Of a stretch of DNA of 62,187 nt, positions 9,524-17,497 are shown piece by piece (position 1 is the stretch's first letter; each line of letters starts with the position of its first letter). Source of the stretch: Extibacter muris. GTDB taxonomy: Bacteria; Bacillota; Clostridia; Lachnospirales; Lachnospiraceae. The DNA lies in the NCBI RefSeq assembly GCF_004345005.1, contig NZ_SMMX01000017.1, positions 1-62,187 on the forward strand. The letters run 5' to 3'. The notes beneath the pieces were generated by a model. It did not search any database, had not been told where the DNA came from, and saw nothing but the letters and a program-made list of their open reading frames with translations. The position numbers and the translations under genes were made by a program.

Positions 9524-10531
9524 TTATCTGTCAATCTGTCTGACACTGTCTCTTTCTACAAACTCTGTGCAGACCTGGATCTTCATCTTTACATTCTTTC
9601 CTGAATATTTGATATGGTCCAGCGCCCTTCTCACCGCCACTTCTCCCATCTCCTGCTTGAATACCCGAATCGTCGTAAGTCCTGGCGTCGATACGCTTCC
9701 GAATCCGATGTCGTCAAATCCGACTATGGATATGTCTTCCGGAATCCGAATCCCCTTTTCCTTCATAGCTCTCATAGCTCCGATGGCTATTACGTCGTTA
9801 TCTGCAAAAAAAGCAGTCGGAAGATTCCCTGTACGTTCCAGATATCTCTTCATATCCTGATAGGCCGACTCCAGCTTCGTTCCTAACGTTATCTGAAATT
9901 CCGGCTCCACCTTCAGGCGGTACTTGCCTATCACTCTGTGGTAGCCGAATTCCCGGTACCTGAATGCCTTGATGCGGTAATCTCCTCTCAGGTAGCCGAT
10001 CTTCGTATGTCCCTTACCAACCAGATACTCCATCGCCTGGCAGACCGCATCCGTATTGTTAATCAGTACGCCGTCAAATATCATCTCATCGCTCCATCCG
10101 TCCAGCACTATCAGGTATCCTTTATAGTCATAAAAAGGCACATAGTCCTCTTCCATCATCTCTGTTCCTAGCAGTATCGACAGGCAGTTCGTATCCTCAA
10201 GGAAATCCTTCAGCCTGAGTTCAAAAGACTCATCTTCATAATTCAGATGGCTGAACGTCGTCTCATAACCAAGTTCCTTGGCCTGGCGCTCCACGCCTTC
10301 TATCATGGCCGGGAAAATCTGGCTGTCATCTATGATAAGGCCGTTCTTTCTGTATGTAACAAATTTTATCTTCGTAATTGTCTTCTCCTGTTGATACCCC
10401 AGCGTCTCCGCCGCCTTGAATATCTTTTCAGAAGTAGCAGCATTGACTCCTTTCTTGCGATTCAAAGCGTTCGAGACAGTCGCGGGAGAAAAACCCGTAA
10501 TCTGGCTGATTCTTCTTATACTGACCTTCAC
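9524..10531 (-). CDS. LacI-family transcriptional regulator, first of two paralogues
   Basis: A 335-residue LacI/GalR regulator. The helix-turn-helix is at residues 4-23 with recognition helix SPATVSNALNRKKGVN, followed by a sugar-binding domain including YLVGKGHTKIGYLRGD and FADNDVIAIGAMRAMKEKG. It lies 35 bases upstream of the isomerase gene and heads the operon that ends with rbsK and the FGGY kinase. A sigma-70-type promoter with an overlapping palindromic operator precedes it, so it probably represses its own operon and responds to a sugar or sugar phosphate. A close paralogue is encoded at 10947-11945. Confidence 0.93.
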   Translation of the reverse strand: MKVSIRRISQITGFSPATVSNALNRKKGVNAATSEKIFKAAETLGYQQEKTITKIKFVTYRKNGLIIDDSQIFPAMIEGVERQAKELGYETTFSHLNYEDESFELRLKDFLEDTNCLSILLGTEMMEEDYVPFYDYKGYLIVLDGWSDEMIFDGVLINNTDAVCQAMEYLVGKGHTKIGYLRGDYRIKAFRYREFGYHRVIGKYRLKVEPEFQITLGTKLESAYQDMKRYLERTGNLPTAFFADNDVIAIGAMRAMKEKGIRIPEDISIVGFDDIGFGSVSTPGLTTIRVFKQEMGEVAVRRALDHIKYSGKNVKMKIQVCTEFVERDSVRQIDR

Positions 10532-10563
10532 TTTTTCACCGCCTCTTAACTGTTTATACCTGT

Positions 10564-10591
10564 ATTATAAACGTTTATATAAAATATTCAA
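10564..10591 (-). promoter_or_regulatory. Promoter of the lacI-isomerase-tkt-rbs operon
   Basis: On the minus strand TTGAAT (10591-10586) and TATAAT (10569-10564) are 16 bases apart. The expected start site lies about 25 bases before the lacI start codon. The operator at 10566-10579 covers the -10 box and part of the spacer. Confidence 0.65.
10566..10579. promoter_or_regulatory. LacI-type operator on the operon promoter
   Basis: TATAAACGTTTATA is a perfect 14-bp palindrome with the central CG that LacI-family sites usually have. It overlaps the -10 region of the promoter of the operon. Weaker versions with the same arms lie upstream at 10727 and 10749. Confidence 0.7.
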
Positions 10592-10726
10592 TACTTTTTA
10601 TCAAAATATCCCAGTATCATTCACGTTTTGTTTAATTATAATAGATATTGCGCGTTGTTTTTGTGTATTATTAACAATTCATTTATTCGATATTTACATT
10701 TTGTTCACATTTACCGATTTGTTTTG

Positions 10727-10738
10727 ATAAATGTTTAT
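10727..10738. promoter_or_regulatory. Auxiliary LacI-type operator
   Basis: ATAAATGTTTAT keeps the ATAAA and TTTAT arms of the main operator but has TG in place of the central CG. It lies about 160 bases upstream of the main operator, a spacing compatible with DNA looping between bound repressors. Confidence 0.45.
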
Positions 10739-10748
10739 GTAAATATTT

Positions 10749-10764
10749 ATATTAACGTTTATAT
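10749..10764. promoter_or_regulatory. Auxiliary LacI-type operator
   Basis: ATATTAACGTTTATAT is a 16-bp palindrome with a central CG and one mismatched pair. It resembles the main operator closely and lies between the two lacI genes. Either LacI paralogue could bind it. Confidence 0.5.
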
Positions 10765-10838
10765 AAACTATGTCGTTATTTGTAGAATAGTGCGAACATC
10801 ATCCATATTTCGGGGAACTGTTTCCTCCGCCGTCAAAA

Positions 10839-10901
10839 ACAGCCGGCCTGCCGCCCTCCTTTGCATCGTATATGCAAAACAAGGGCCGGCAAGCCGGCTG
10901 T
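10839..10901 (-). terminator. Terminator of the second lacI gene
   Basis: Long GC-rich arms starting ACAGCCGGCCTGCCG and ending CCGGCAAGCCGGCTGT pair with few mismatches, and the loop contains a smaller TTTGCAT/ATGCAAA hairpin. On the minus strand the stem is followed by TTTTTGAC. It lies 45 bases after the stop of the lacI gene at 10947-11945. Confidence 0.7.
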
Positions 10902-10946
10902 ATCTCATATGCAGTCAGGCGGTACGTTCCCGCCGCCATGTGTCTG

Positions 10947-11945
10947 CTATATTTTTCTTACGCTCGCACGCTCCACAAAATCTGTGCAAACTTGTATCTT
11001 CGTCTTAATCTTCTTCCCATCCTCGACCGCACGCATAAGCTCCCTCACCGCCATCTCGCCCATCTCGTGCTTATACACATTTATCGTAGTGAGAGGCGGA
11101 TCAGAGATGGCACCGAACGAAATGTTGTCAAATCCTATGATAGACACGTCTCCCGGTATATCATAGCCGCGTTCCTTCAGAGCCTGCATCGCGCCGATTG
11201 CGATAGTATCGTTATCCGCAAAAAATGCCGTAGGCAGTATCGGCGTCTCCTCCAGATATCTCTGCATGCCTTCATATGCAGTCTCGATCCTCGTTCCGAC
11301 AGTCGCGACATATTCCGGCTGGACCGGCAGATGGTGCCTGTCCATAATTCTTCTGTAGCCAATCTCACGGTAGCAGAAGGCCTGAATGCGGAAATCCCCC
11401 CGCAGATAGCCGATATCACGGTGCCCTTTGCCAATCAGGTATTCAACCGCCCTGGCCGCCGAATCCGTATTGCTTATGAGCACGCTGTCAAAAAAGTAGT
11501 GGTCGCTCCAGCCGTCCAGAAGTATGATCTTGTTCTTCGCATGTGTATACGGCTCAAAATCCTCCTCCAGCATCTCTGTACCGAGCAGCACTATTGCGCT
11601 TTCCGTATCAGAAAGTATCTCCTGCAGCTGCGTTCCATACTCCATATCATTGATATCCACGTGGTTGAACACCGTCTCGTAGCCGAGAGATTTGGCCTGC
11701 CTCTCCACGCCTTCTATCACGGCAGGATGGAATGGACTGTCATCTATGATCAATCCATTTCTCCGGAAAATCACAAATCTAATCTTACTGATTTTTTCAT
11801 CCAGTCTATAACCCAGTTCCTCTGCCGTCTTAAGAATTCTATCAGCCGTCTCTTTGTTTACGCCCTTTTTATGATTCAGTGCATTGGAAACTGTCGCAGG
11901 AGAAAAACCGGTGATTTCACTTATTTTCCTGACACTTACTTTCAT
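10947..11945 (-). CDS. LacI-family transcriptional regulator, second paralogue
   Basis: A 332-residue LacI/GalR regulator clearly homologous over its full length to the protein encoded at 9524-10531. Its recognition helix SPATVSNALNHKKGVN differs from the other by one residue, so both may bind the same operators. The effector domain shares GLIIDDS, VIEGVERQAK, LLGTEM and PTAFFADND. It has its own terminator and no operon partners. A tandem duplication followed by divergence of effector response is the simplest reading. Its targets could include the operators in the gap between the two genes. Confidence 0.92.
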   Translation of the reverse strand: MKVSVRKISEITGFSPATVSNALNHKKGVNKETADRILKTAEELGYRLDEKISKIRFVIFRRNGLIIDDSPFHPAVIEGVERQAKSLGYETVFNHVDINDMEYGTQLQEILSDTESAIVLLGTEMLEEDFEPYTHAKNKIILLDGWSDHYFFDSVLISNTDSAARAVEYLIGKGHRDIGYLRGDFRIQAFCYREIGYRRIMDRHHLPVQPEYVATVGTRIETAYEGMQRYLEETPILPTAFFADNDTIAIGAMQALKERGYDIPGDVSIIGFDNISFGAISDPPLTTINVYKHEMGEMAVRELMRAVEDGKKIKTKIQVCTDFVERASVRKI

Positions 11946-12021
11946 CCCTTACGACCTTCCATTCTTTTTTCCCTTATTCCAAAGGGATCTAGGAATACTA
12001 TAACACATTCACATCAAAAAA

Positions 12022-12056
12022 AGAAGAGAAATTCCAACGAGTGGGATTTCCCTTCT
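12022..12056 (-). terminator. Terminator after rplL
   Basis: AGAAGAGAAATTCC and GGGATTTCCCTTCT form an imperfect stem. On the minus strand it is followed by seven T residues. It lies 30 bases after the rplL stop, so rpoB is not cotranscribed with rplL in this genome region. Confidence 0.65.
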
Positions 12057-12085
12057 GCGGTAAGCCGCTACAGATGAAACCTATA

Positions 12086-12460
12086 TTATTTAAGGTTGAC
12101 CTCTGCGCCTTCGCCTTCCAGTTTTGCTTTGATTTCTTCAGCCTCAGCCTTAGAAGCAGCCTCTTTAACTACCTTCGGAGCTCCGTCAACTAATTCTTTC
12201 GCTTCTTTTAATCCAAGTCCTGTAATCTCACGTACTACCTTGATTACCTTAACTTTAGAAGAACCTGCAGAAACTAATTCTACGTCAAATTCGTCTTTTT
12301 CTTCTGCTGCCGCTGCCTCTCCGCCTGCTGCTGCAACTACGACGCCTGCTGCTGCGGATACACCGAATTCTTCTTCACATGCTTTAACCAGATCGTTTAA
12401 TTCTAATACTGATAATTCTTTGATTGCTTCAATCATCTCAGCTGCTGTTATTTTAGCCAT
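12086..12460 (-). CDS. rplL: Ribosomal protein bL12 (L7/L12)
   Basis: A 124-residue L7/L12 protein. The N-terminal dimerisation domain ([20 protein letters not shown]) is followed by an Ala-rich hinge at about residues 38-58 and a C-terminal domain with [20 protein letters not shown] that recruits translation factors. The ATG at 12458-12460 has GGAGG 7 bases upstream. It follows rplJ by 31 bases and is expressed from the L10 leader-controlled promoter. Length and order rplJ-rplL are standard. Confidence 0.97.
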   Translation of the reverse strand: MAKITAAEMIEAIKELSVLELNDLVKACEEEFGVSAAAGVVVAAAGGEAAAAEEKDEFDVELVSAGSSKVKVIKVVREITGLGLKEAKELVDGAPKVVKEAASKAEAEEIKAKLEGEGAEVNLK

Positions 12461-12491
12461 TTTGTTTTCCTCCAATTTTATGATTTTTCAA

Positions 12492-13064
12492 TTATTCTTC
12501 TGTCGCTTCCGCTGTCTCTTCAGCCGGAGCTTCTGCCGCCGGAGCCTCTTCTGCTGCCGGAGCCTCTTCTGCCGCTACTTCGCCGCCCTGTTCCGCAATC
12601 TGCTTAATAACACGGGCAAAGTTCGTAATTGGTGACTGTAAGCTTCCAAGCAGTTTGGAAAGCAGTTCTTCCCGTGAAGGAATCTTGGACAATTCCGTAA
12701 GTCCTGCCGTATCATAAACCATGCCTTCAATCACGCCGGCTTTCAGTTCAAGTGCTTTTGCATCCTTTGCAAACTTGCACAGGATTCTTGCCGGAGCAGT
12801 TGCATCCTCTTTAGAGATCGCAATTGCGCTGGGTCCTGCAAGATGTTCTTCTAAAGCCGCATACTCGGTTCCTTCAAAAGCTCTTTTCATCATTGTGTTC
12901 TTGTATACCTTGTAGATGATACCGGCATCTCTAAGCTGCTTACGCAATTCCGTATCCTGAGCAACTGTAAGTCCGCGGTAGTCGACAAGAACAACTGATG
13001 CCGCGTCCTTGACTTCACCTGCAATAGTATCTACGATTGGTTGTTTTAACTCAACTTTTGCCAT
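12492..13064 (-). CDS. rplJ: Ribosomal protein uL10
   Basis: A 190-residue L10 protein that anchors L7/L12 dimers on the 50S subunit. It starts MAKVELKQPIVDTIAGEVKD and contains VVLVDYRGLTVAQDTELRKQ, typical of L10. The C-terminus is extended by an Ala/Glu/Pro-rich tail of about 30 residues, common in Clostridia. It lies directly downstream of a 5' leader that matches the L10 autoregulatory RNA. It is separated from rplA by a decaying two-component system. Confidence 0.96.
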   Translation of the reverse strand: MAKVELKQPIVDTIAGEVKDAASVVLVDYRGLTVAQDTELRKQLRDAGIIYKVYKNTMMKRAFEGTEYAALEEHLAGPSAIAISKEDATAPARILCKFAKDAKALELKAGVIEGMVYDTAGLTELSKIPSREELLSKLLGSLQSPITNFARVIKQIAEQGGEVAAEEAPAAEEAPAAEAPAEETAEATEE

Positions 13065-13129
13065 GAAAATGGTGCACCTCCTTATAGTTTAGTCTGCTGC
13101 CAAAAGAACAACGTTTTCTATACATAATA

Positions 13130-13258
13130 AAAACCTCCGGCCCGTAAGACGCAGAGGTTGTACAAATTCATAGAAATCGAATCTCATATCATCCTCGGCA
13201 GGCGTGTATCACCACTTACGCTGTTTGAAAGCACCTGCTGTCTTCGGCAGTCATCGCT
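13130..13258 (-). ncRNA. L10 leader RNA (rplJ-rplL autoregulatory element)
   Basis: The minus-strand transcript contains the L10-leader pattern GACTGCCGAAGACAGCAGG, then CCTGCCGAGG, and ends with a hairpin at 13132-13159 formed by AACCTC and GAGGTT followed by TTTTTA. The family binds the L10(L12)4 complex, which shifts folding towards the attenuator. Boundaries are estimated from the promoter at 13264-13292 and the attenuator. Confidence 0.85.
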
Positions 13259-13263
13259 TTGCT

Positions 13264-13292
13264 ATTATATCACCACGGGCTAATGTTGTCAA
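13264..13292 (-). promoter_or_regulatory. rplJ-rplL promoter with perfect consensus
   Basis: TTGACA, 17 bases, TATAAT on the minus strand (13292 to 13264). This is an exact match to the housekeeping sigma consensus and places the start site just upstream of the L10 leader. Confidence 0.9.
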
Positions 13293-13359
13293 TACATTAT
13301 TTTTACAGCCCGCTTTTACCGACACCGCATTACCATAACAGTGCTATTTTTACCGTTTA

Positions 13360-13388
13360 TTGCAAGTCCCTGATTCTCATAGTATGTT
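13360..13388 (+). promoter_or_regulatory. Possible promoter of the LytTR regulator
   Basis: TTGCAA, 17 bases, TATGTT on the plus strand, 41 bases before the regulator start. TTTTACCG occurs twice upstream, at 13314 and 13347, which could be a direct-repeat binding site. The evidence is weak. Confidence 0.35.
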
Positions 13389-13428
13389 AAAATATAATCA
13401 GAATTTTTTACTTGGGGAGGAAGGCAGA

Positions 13429-14184
13429 ATGAATATCGCTTTTGTGGACGATTCTCTTGTCGACAGACAATATTTGCAAAAGAATGTAGAACGATACTGC
13501 TTTGAACACAAAGTCCATATGCAGATGAATACTTACGATAACGGGACCGGCTTTTTAAAAGGCTTTGCCGCCGGGACATATGACCTTGTTTTGCTGGATA
13601 TATTCATGGATGAGACGAGCGGTATCCATATTGCCGAGAAGGTGCGGCAGATAGATGACAAATGCCTGATTATTTTTACAACATCAAGCCAGGAACACGC
13701 CGTCATAGCTTTCCGGCTTCATGCACTTGATTACCTGCTCAAACCTTTTACCTACGGGCAGCTGGAAGAATCGCTCTCCAGATGCCAGAAGGCGCCGAAA
13801 CGTTTTTCGCACTATATAGAGCTGAAAGAAGGACGCCATTATACACGTATTCTGATTACAGATATTATCTATACGGACTACTACAACCATTACATACAGG
13901 TCCACACGCCCCGGAATGTCATCCGTTCCTACATGTCATTTCCGGATTTTGCACCGATGCCGGACAAGTATCCACAGTTCCTGTGGTGCTACCGCAATTG
14001 TATGGTCAATATGGATTATATCAAATCAATGGACAGCAAGGATATTATACTGGCGACCGAAGAGCGCATCCCCCTCCACCTATATCTATTATACCAAACC
14101 GCTCACCCCATGGACGATGATTATCCTTTCCTTCGCCGCCATGCTGTCAGGAGTGGTTTTATTCCGCGCAGCACCCGGCTATAG
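13429..14184 (+). CDS. LytTR-family response regulator (C-terminus probably altered)
   Basis: A 251-residue response regulator. The receiver domain (residues 1-120) has acidic DD at 7-8, phospho-acceptor Asp in LVLLDIFMDE near residue 52 and Lys in LDYLLKPF near residue 103. The LytTR DNA-binding domain starts near residue 128 (HYIELKEGRHYTRIL) and runs to ATEERIPL. The last 30 or so residues do not resemble a LytTR end and run into what is, in another frame, the start of the sensor kinase, so a deletion or frameshift at the junction is likely. ATG at 13429 has GGGGAGG upstream. It is opposite in strand to the ribosomal genes that flank it. Confidence 0.8.
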   Translation: MNIAFVDDSLVDRQYLQKNVERYCFEHKVHMQMNTYDNGTGFLKGFAAGTYDLVLLDIFMDETSGIHIAEKVRQIDDKCLIIFTTSSQEHAVIAFRLHALDYLLKPFTYGQLEESLSRCQKAPKRFSHYIELKEGRHYTRILITDIIYTDYYNHYIQVHTPRNVIRSYMSFPDFAPMPDKYPQFLWCYRNCMVNMDYIKSMDSKDIILATEERIPLHLYLLYQTAHPMDDDYPFLRRHAVRSGFIPRSTRL

Positions 14185-15138
14185 CTTTGTCCAGAGCCTT
14201 TTTACAGTTGCCATAGTCATGTGCTATACGGACAGCATCTATGTATGTTCATCCCAGATCCATTATTACGTGACAGGCAGGCTTCCCGGAAGCACCCCCG
14301 TACTTCGCGCCTTGTCCACGCTGGCCGTAGCGCTGCCGACATTCCCATTTATACTGATGCTCTTCAAGCGGCTGCTGCGTACCGCACTGGACGAGACGGA
14401 ACACCTGGCCTTCTGGCGCATATCCTGGGGAATCCCCATGTGCAACAGACTGCTTTATTATCTGGCCATATTCCCGATACTCTCCAAAAGGCTGCCCTCT
14501 ACAGATGCCAGCGATTATACTTTACACCGATACCGTGGATAATCCTGACCTTTTTTACGTATACGACACACCCTCATCGCACTTCAGGCCTGCCTGGATG
14601 CAGACGATTATGACGGCATGGGAGAATCCATAAACAATTATATATGCAGCCTGGATTCACTTCGCCCGACATCTTATTGCGACAATCCCGTCATAAATGT
14701 AATCGTGTCTTACTATGCGGAGCTTTCCAGAGAAAATGGCATATCCTTCTCACCATCCATACAGCTGGACCGGGACCTCCCGTTCTCAGATACGGATACA
14801 TGCATCGTCCTAGGCAATCTGCTGGAAAATGCGGTCGAGGCATGTCAGCGGCAGGCGCAGGAAGGCAGGTATATCCGCCTCAAGCTCCATGCCGTTAACG
14901 ACTGTACGCTCGTAATCATTGTGGAAAACAGCTACAACGGCATGGTCCGCAGAAGGGATAATGCTTTTTATCTACAAAGGCCAGAGGCAGGAAAGGGATC
15001 GGGATTGGCATCGTCTCCATTCTCGATGTCGTGTCAAAATATAACGGGATACCTCAATTCAAATACGACGGACATGCCTTCAAGGCCTCTATCGTGCTGA
15101 GCTGCGGCAGCACAGCAAAAAGGACCTCCCCGCCTTGA
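14095..15138 (+). pseudogene. GHKL sensor histidine kinase, degraded
   Basis: Pieces of one agr/VirS-type kinase are spread over two frames. Membrane segments run from MIILSFAAMLSGVV to about 14510. A frameshift then leads to a last membrane segment (FTPIPWIILTFFTY). About 80-90 residues including most of the H-box region are missing, and the gene resumes near 14561 with RIRHTLIALQACL. The ATP-binding part has LGNLLENAVEAC at about 14811-14846. A further one-base shift near 14967, in a T-run, separates it from KGIGIGIVSILDVVSKYNG. Stops at 14540 and 14546 interrupt it. It pairs with the LytTR regulator and is not functional. Confidence 0.85.
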
Positions 15139-15153
15139 TGGCGGGGAGGTCCT
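15121..15153 (-). terminator. Terminator after rplA
   Basis: AGGACCTCCCCGCC and its exact complement form a 14-bp stem with a 5-base loop. On the minus strand a TTTTT run follows. It ends the rplK-rplA transcript 15 bases after the rplA stop, so rplJ-rplL is an independent unit. Confidence 0.9.
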
Positions 15154-15167
15154 ATTATACGATACAA

Positions 15168-15860
15168 TTAAACGAGCTTGGCCGTGTTGATCTTTACACC
15201 CGGTCCCATCGTAGAAGTAAGCGTCACGCTCTTTAAGAACTGACCTTTTACTGCTGCCGGTTTGGCTTTGTTGATTGCATCAATAAGCGTCTGGAAGTTG
15301 TCCGCAAGTTGTTCTTCGGTAAAGGATGCTTTACCTACTGGCACATGGATAATGTTTGTCTTATCGAGTCTGTACTCAATCTTACCGGCTTTGATTTCCT
15401 GAACGGCTTTGGCGACATCCATCGTCACAGTTCCAGCTTTCGGGTTCGGCATCAGGCCTTTTGGCCCGAGCACACGTCCAAGACGTCCGACAACACCCAT
15501 CATGTCTGGCGTAGCGACTACTACGTCGAATTCAAACCAGTTTTCATTCTGAATCTTCGGAATCAGCTCTTCCGCTCCTACATAATCTGCCCCTGCCGCC
15601 TTTGCTTCTTCTGCTTTGGCATCTTTGGCAAATACAAGGATCCTGGTCTTCTTGCCTGTCCCGTGAGGCAGTACGACCGCTCCACGAATCTGCTGGTCAG
15701 CGTGACGTCCGTCACATCCGGTTCTGATATGAGCCTCGATAGTCTCATCGAATTTAGCTACTGCAGTTTTCTTTACTAATGAAACCGCCTCATCTTTATC
15801 GTAAAGAGTTCCTCTGTCGATAACTTTGGCAGCTTCTATATATTTCTTTCCTCTTTTCAT
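15168..15860 (-). CDS. rplA: Ribosomal protein uL1
   Basis: A 230-residue L1 protein of the L1 stalk, also a translational repressor of rplK-rplA in many bacteria. It starts [15 protein letters not shown] and contains the L1 signature region [27 protein letters not shown] (about residues 117-143), here abbreviated to its key residues [14 protein letters not shown]. The ATG at 15858-15860 has GAGGAGG upstream. It follows rplK by 81 bases. A strong terminator follows. Confidence 0.97.
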   Translation of the reverse strand: MKRGKKYIEAAKVIDRGTLYDKDEAVSLVKKTAVAKFDETIEAHIRTGCDGRHADQQIRGAVVLPHGTGKKTRILVFAKDAKAEEAKAAGADYVGAEELIPKIQNENWFEFDVVVATPDMMGVVGRLGRVLGPKGLMPNPKAGTVTMDVAKAVQEIKAGKIEYRLDKTNIIHVPVGKASFTEEQLADNFQTLIDAINKAKPAAVKGQFLKSVTLTSTMGPGVKINTAKLV

Positions 15861-15941
15861 TCTAAAAAACCTCCTCGTGGTAATGTCGGGATAACCCTCC
15901 CACATATTTAACATTTACAATTGGCAATACAGCATCAACTC

Positions 15942-16367
15942 TTACTCTTCTACTTTAACACCCATGCTGCGGCACGTACCTGCTATCATGCTCATAGCAG
16001 CTTCTACGGTTGCAGCGTTCAGGTCCGGCATCTTCAGCTCTGCGATTTCCTGAAGCTGAGCCTTTGTTATCGTAGCAACTTTCGTCTTATTCGGCACGCC
16101 TGAACCTGACTTTATATTGCAGGCTTTCTTGATAAGGACAGCTGCCGGAGGTGTCTTTGTGATGAAGCTGAAGCTTCTGTCATTGTAAACTGTAATTACG
16201 ACAGGGATAATCATATCTCCCTGATCCGCAGTCTTTGCGTTGAACTGCTTTGTAAATTCAACGATGTTCACACCGTGCTGACCAAGAGCTGGTCCAACCG
16301 GTGGTGCCGGTGTAGCTTTGCCGGCAGGTATTTGTAACTTGATATAACCTTCTACTTTTTTTGCCAT
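15942..16367 (-). CDS. rplK: Ribosomal protein uL11
   Basis: A 141-residue L11 protein. [20 protein letters not shown] and the proline-rich [16 protein letters not shown] at about residues 20-35 are characteristic, as is the C-terminal rRNA-binding domain. The ATG at 16365-16367 has GGAGG 8 bases upstream; the longer reading frame upstream has no support. It lies between nusG and rplA in the universal order. Confidence 0.97.
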   Translation of the reverse strand: MAKKVEGYIKLQIPAGKATPAPPVGPALGQHGVNIVEFTKQFNAKTADQGDMIIPVVITVYNDRSFSFITKTPPAAVLIKKACNIKSGSGVPNKTKVATITKAQLQEIAELKMPDLNAATVEAAMSMIAGTCRSMGVKVEE

Positions 16368-16418
16368 TTCAATTACCTCCTTGTGGTGTTGGCGGGAACA
16401 CGTCCCTCCCACTTCCTA

Positions 16419-16934
16419 CTACATTTTCTTTACTTCTGCGAAACTGATTTCTACCGGCGTTTCGCGGCCGAATAACTCAACATTGATAGTCAGGCTCTGC
16501 TTCGGAATGTTCAGCGCCTGGATCACTCCAACCGTATCAGCCCATGCTCCGGCTATCACCTGGACGGTATCGCCCACTTCAAAGTCGACGACGATGTTCT
16601 CCTGCTTGATTCCAAGCGGCGCCATCTCCGCATCTGTCAGCGGAACCGGCTTGGATCCCGGCCCGACAAATCCTGTCACGCCCCTCGTGTTGCGGACGAC
16701 GTACCATGTGTCGTCATTCATAATCATATGGATGAGCACATAACCCGGAAACATCTTTTTCTGTGTCGCCTTCTGGACGCCGTTCTTCAGCTCCACTACA
16801 TCCTGCATAGGAACACGGACTTCTAATATCTGTTCTTCCAGGTGCCGGTTTTCAATTGTCTTATCAATGTTGGCCTTTACTTTGTTCTCATACCCTGAAT
16901 AGGTATGAACAACGTACCATTTTGCATCTGACAT
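16419..16934 (-). CDS. nusG: Transcription termination/antitermination protein NusG
   Basis: A 171-residue NusG. The NGN domain starts AKWYVVHTYSGYENKVKANI and contains PMQDVVELKNGVQK and MFPGYVLIHM; the KOW motif lies at about residues 118-145 (FEVGDTVQVIAGAWADTVG). It binds RNA polymerase and couples transcription to translation. It follows secE by 33 bases and precedes rplK, the standard order. Confidence 0.97.
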   Translation of the reverse strand: MSDAKWYVVHTYSGYENKVKANIDKTIENRHLEEQILEVRVPMQDVVELKNGVQKATQKKMFPGYVLIHMIMNDDTWYVVRNTRGVTGFVGPGSKPVPLTDAEMAPLGIKQENIVVDFEVGDTVQVIAGAWADTVGVIQALNIPKQSLTINVELFGRETPVEISFAEVKKM

Positions 16935-16967
16935 AAAATCACCTTTCTTGCCTGCAGCCTATCAGTG

Positions 16968-17162
16968 CTATCTTACTAATAGATCCACTCCGTTCTGTAC
17001 GATAAAATCAATAACTGCAATTATGATTCCCAGTACAACAGACACAGAAACGACTGCCGCTGTCTGTTTTGCAAGTGTCATCTTATCTGGCCAAATGATC
17101 TTCCTGAATTCTGCCTTAAGTCCTTTGAACCAGCTCTTCTTCTGAGTTTTTTGTTCAGCCAT
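16968..17162 (-). CDS. secE: Preprotein translocase subunit SecE
   Basis: A 64-residue SecE with the family core WFKGLKAEFRKIIWPDK (residues 11-27) followed by one transmembrane helix (VVSVSVVLGIIIAVIDFIV). It clamps SecY in the SecYEG channel. The ATG at 17160-17162 has AAAGGAG 8 bases upstream, while a GTG nine bases earlier overlaps that site. It lies between rpmG and nusG. Confidence 0.95.
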   Translation of the reverse strand: MAEQKTQKKSWFKGLKAEFRKIIWPDKMTLAKQTAAVVSVSVVLGIIIAVIDFIVQNGVDLLVR

Positions 17163-17184
17163 GACATCCACTCCTTTGCGGCGA

Positions 17185-17334
17185 CTATTTTGTTTCCTTG
17201 TGCAATGTGTGTGACTTGCAGAATTTACAGTACTTCTTAGTCTCCATGCGTTCCGGATGCGTTTTCTTATCCTTCGTCATGTTGTAGTTACGCTGCTTGC
17301 ATTCTGTACATTCCAATGTGATTCTTGTACGCAC
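17185..17334 (-). CDS. rpmG: Ribosomal protein bL33
   Basis: A 49-residue L33 with two CxxC pairs (CTEC at residues 9-12 and CKFC near 36-39), the zinc-binding form. The protein reads [17 protein letters not shown] at its start, using a GTG start at 17332-17334 with GAGGTGG upstream. It stops 22 bases before secE. The promoter at 17440-17468 probably drives rpmG-secE-nusG. Confidence 0.95.
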   Translation of the reverse strand: MRTRITLECTECKQRNYNMTKDKKTHPERMETKKYCKFCKSHTLHKETK

Positions 17335-17439
17335 AACTTCCACCTCGCTTTATGTTTCTTAATTAACGTGTTACTCGGCAGCTTGCGAGGCTGCCTGTTT
17401 TTAGGCATAAAAAAAAGACCTACTTCCATTCGCTCGGAT

Positions 17440-17468
17440 ATTGTATCATACATACCGGGAAAAAGCAA
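17440..17468 (-). promoter_or_regulatory. Probable rpmG-secE-nusG promoter
   Basis: TTGCTT, 17 bases, TACAAT on the minus strand. The -35 box lies inside the terminator hairpin of the upstream coiled-coil gene, so the two units are tightly packed. A GGCAGC/GCTGCC hairpin lies in the leader at about 17380-17398. Confidence 0.5.
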
Positions 17469-17485
17469 GTCTTTTTCTTGCTTTA
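17463..17485 (-). terminator. Terminator of the coiled-coil repeat gene
   Basis: AAAGCAAG and CTTGCTTT pair around a 7-base loop and are followed on the minus strand by a TTTTT run overlapping the stem end. It lies 13 bases after the stop codon of the gene at 17498-18022. Confidence 0.7.
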
Positions 17486-17497
17486 TGGCACTTCCGC

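Noticed and set aside
10872-12077. A 401-codon plus-strand frame
   Set aside because: It is antisense to a full LacI gene and has no upstream ribosome binding site or domain match.
17375-17405. GGCAGC/GCTGCC hairpin followed by TGTTTTT on the plus strand
   Set aside because: It has terminator form on the plus strand, but no plus-strand gene precedes it. It is more likely part of the rpmG leader on the other strand.
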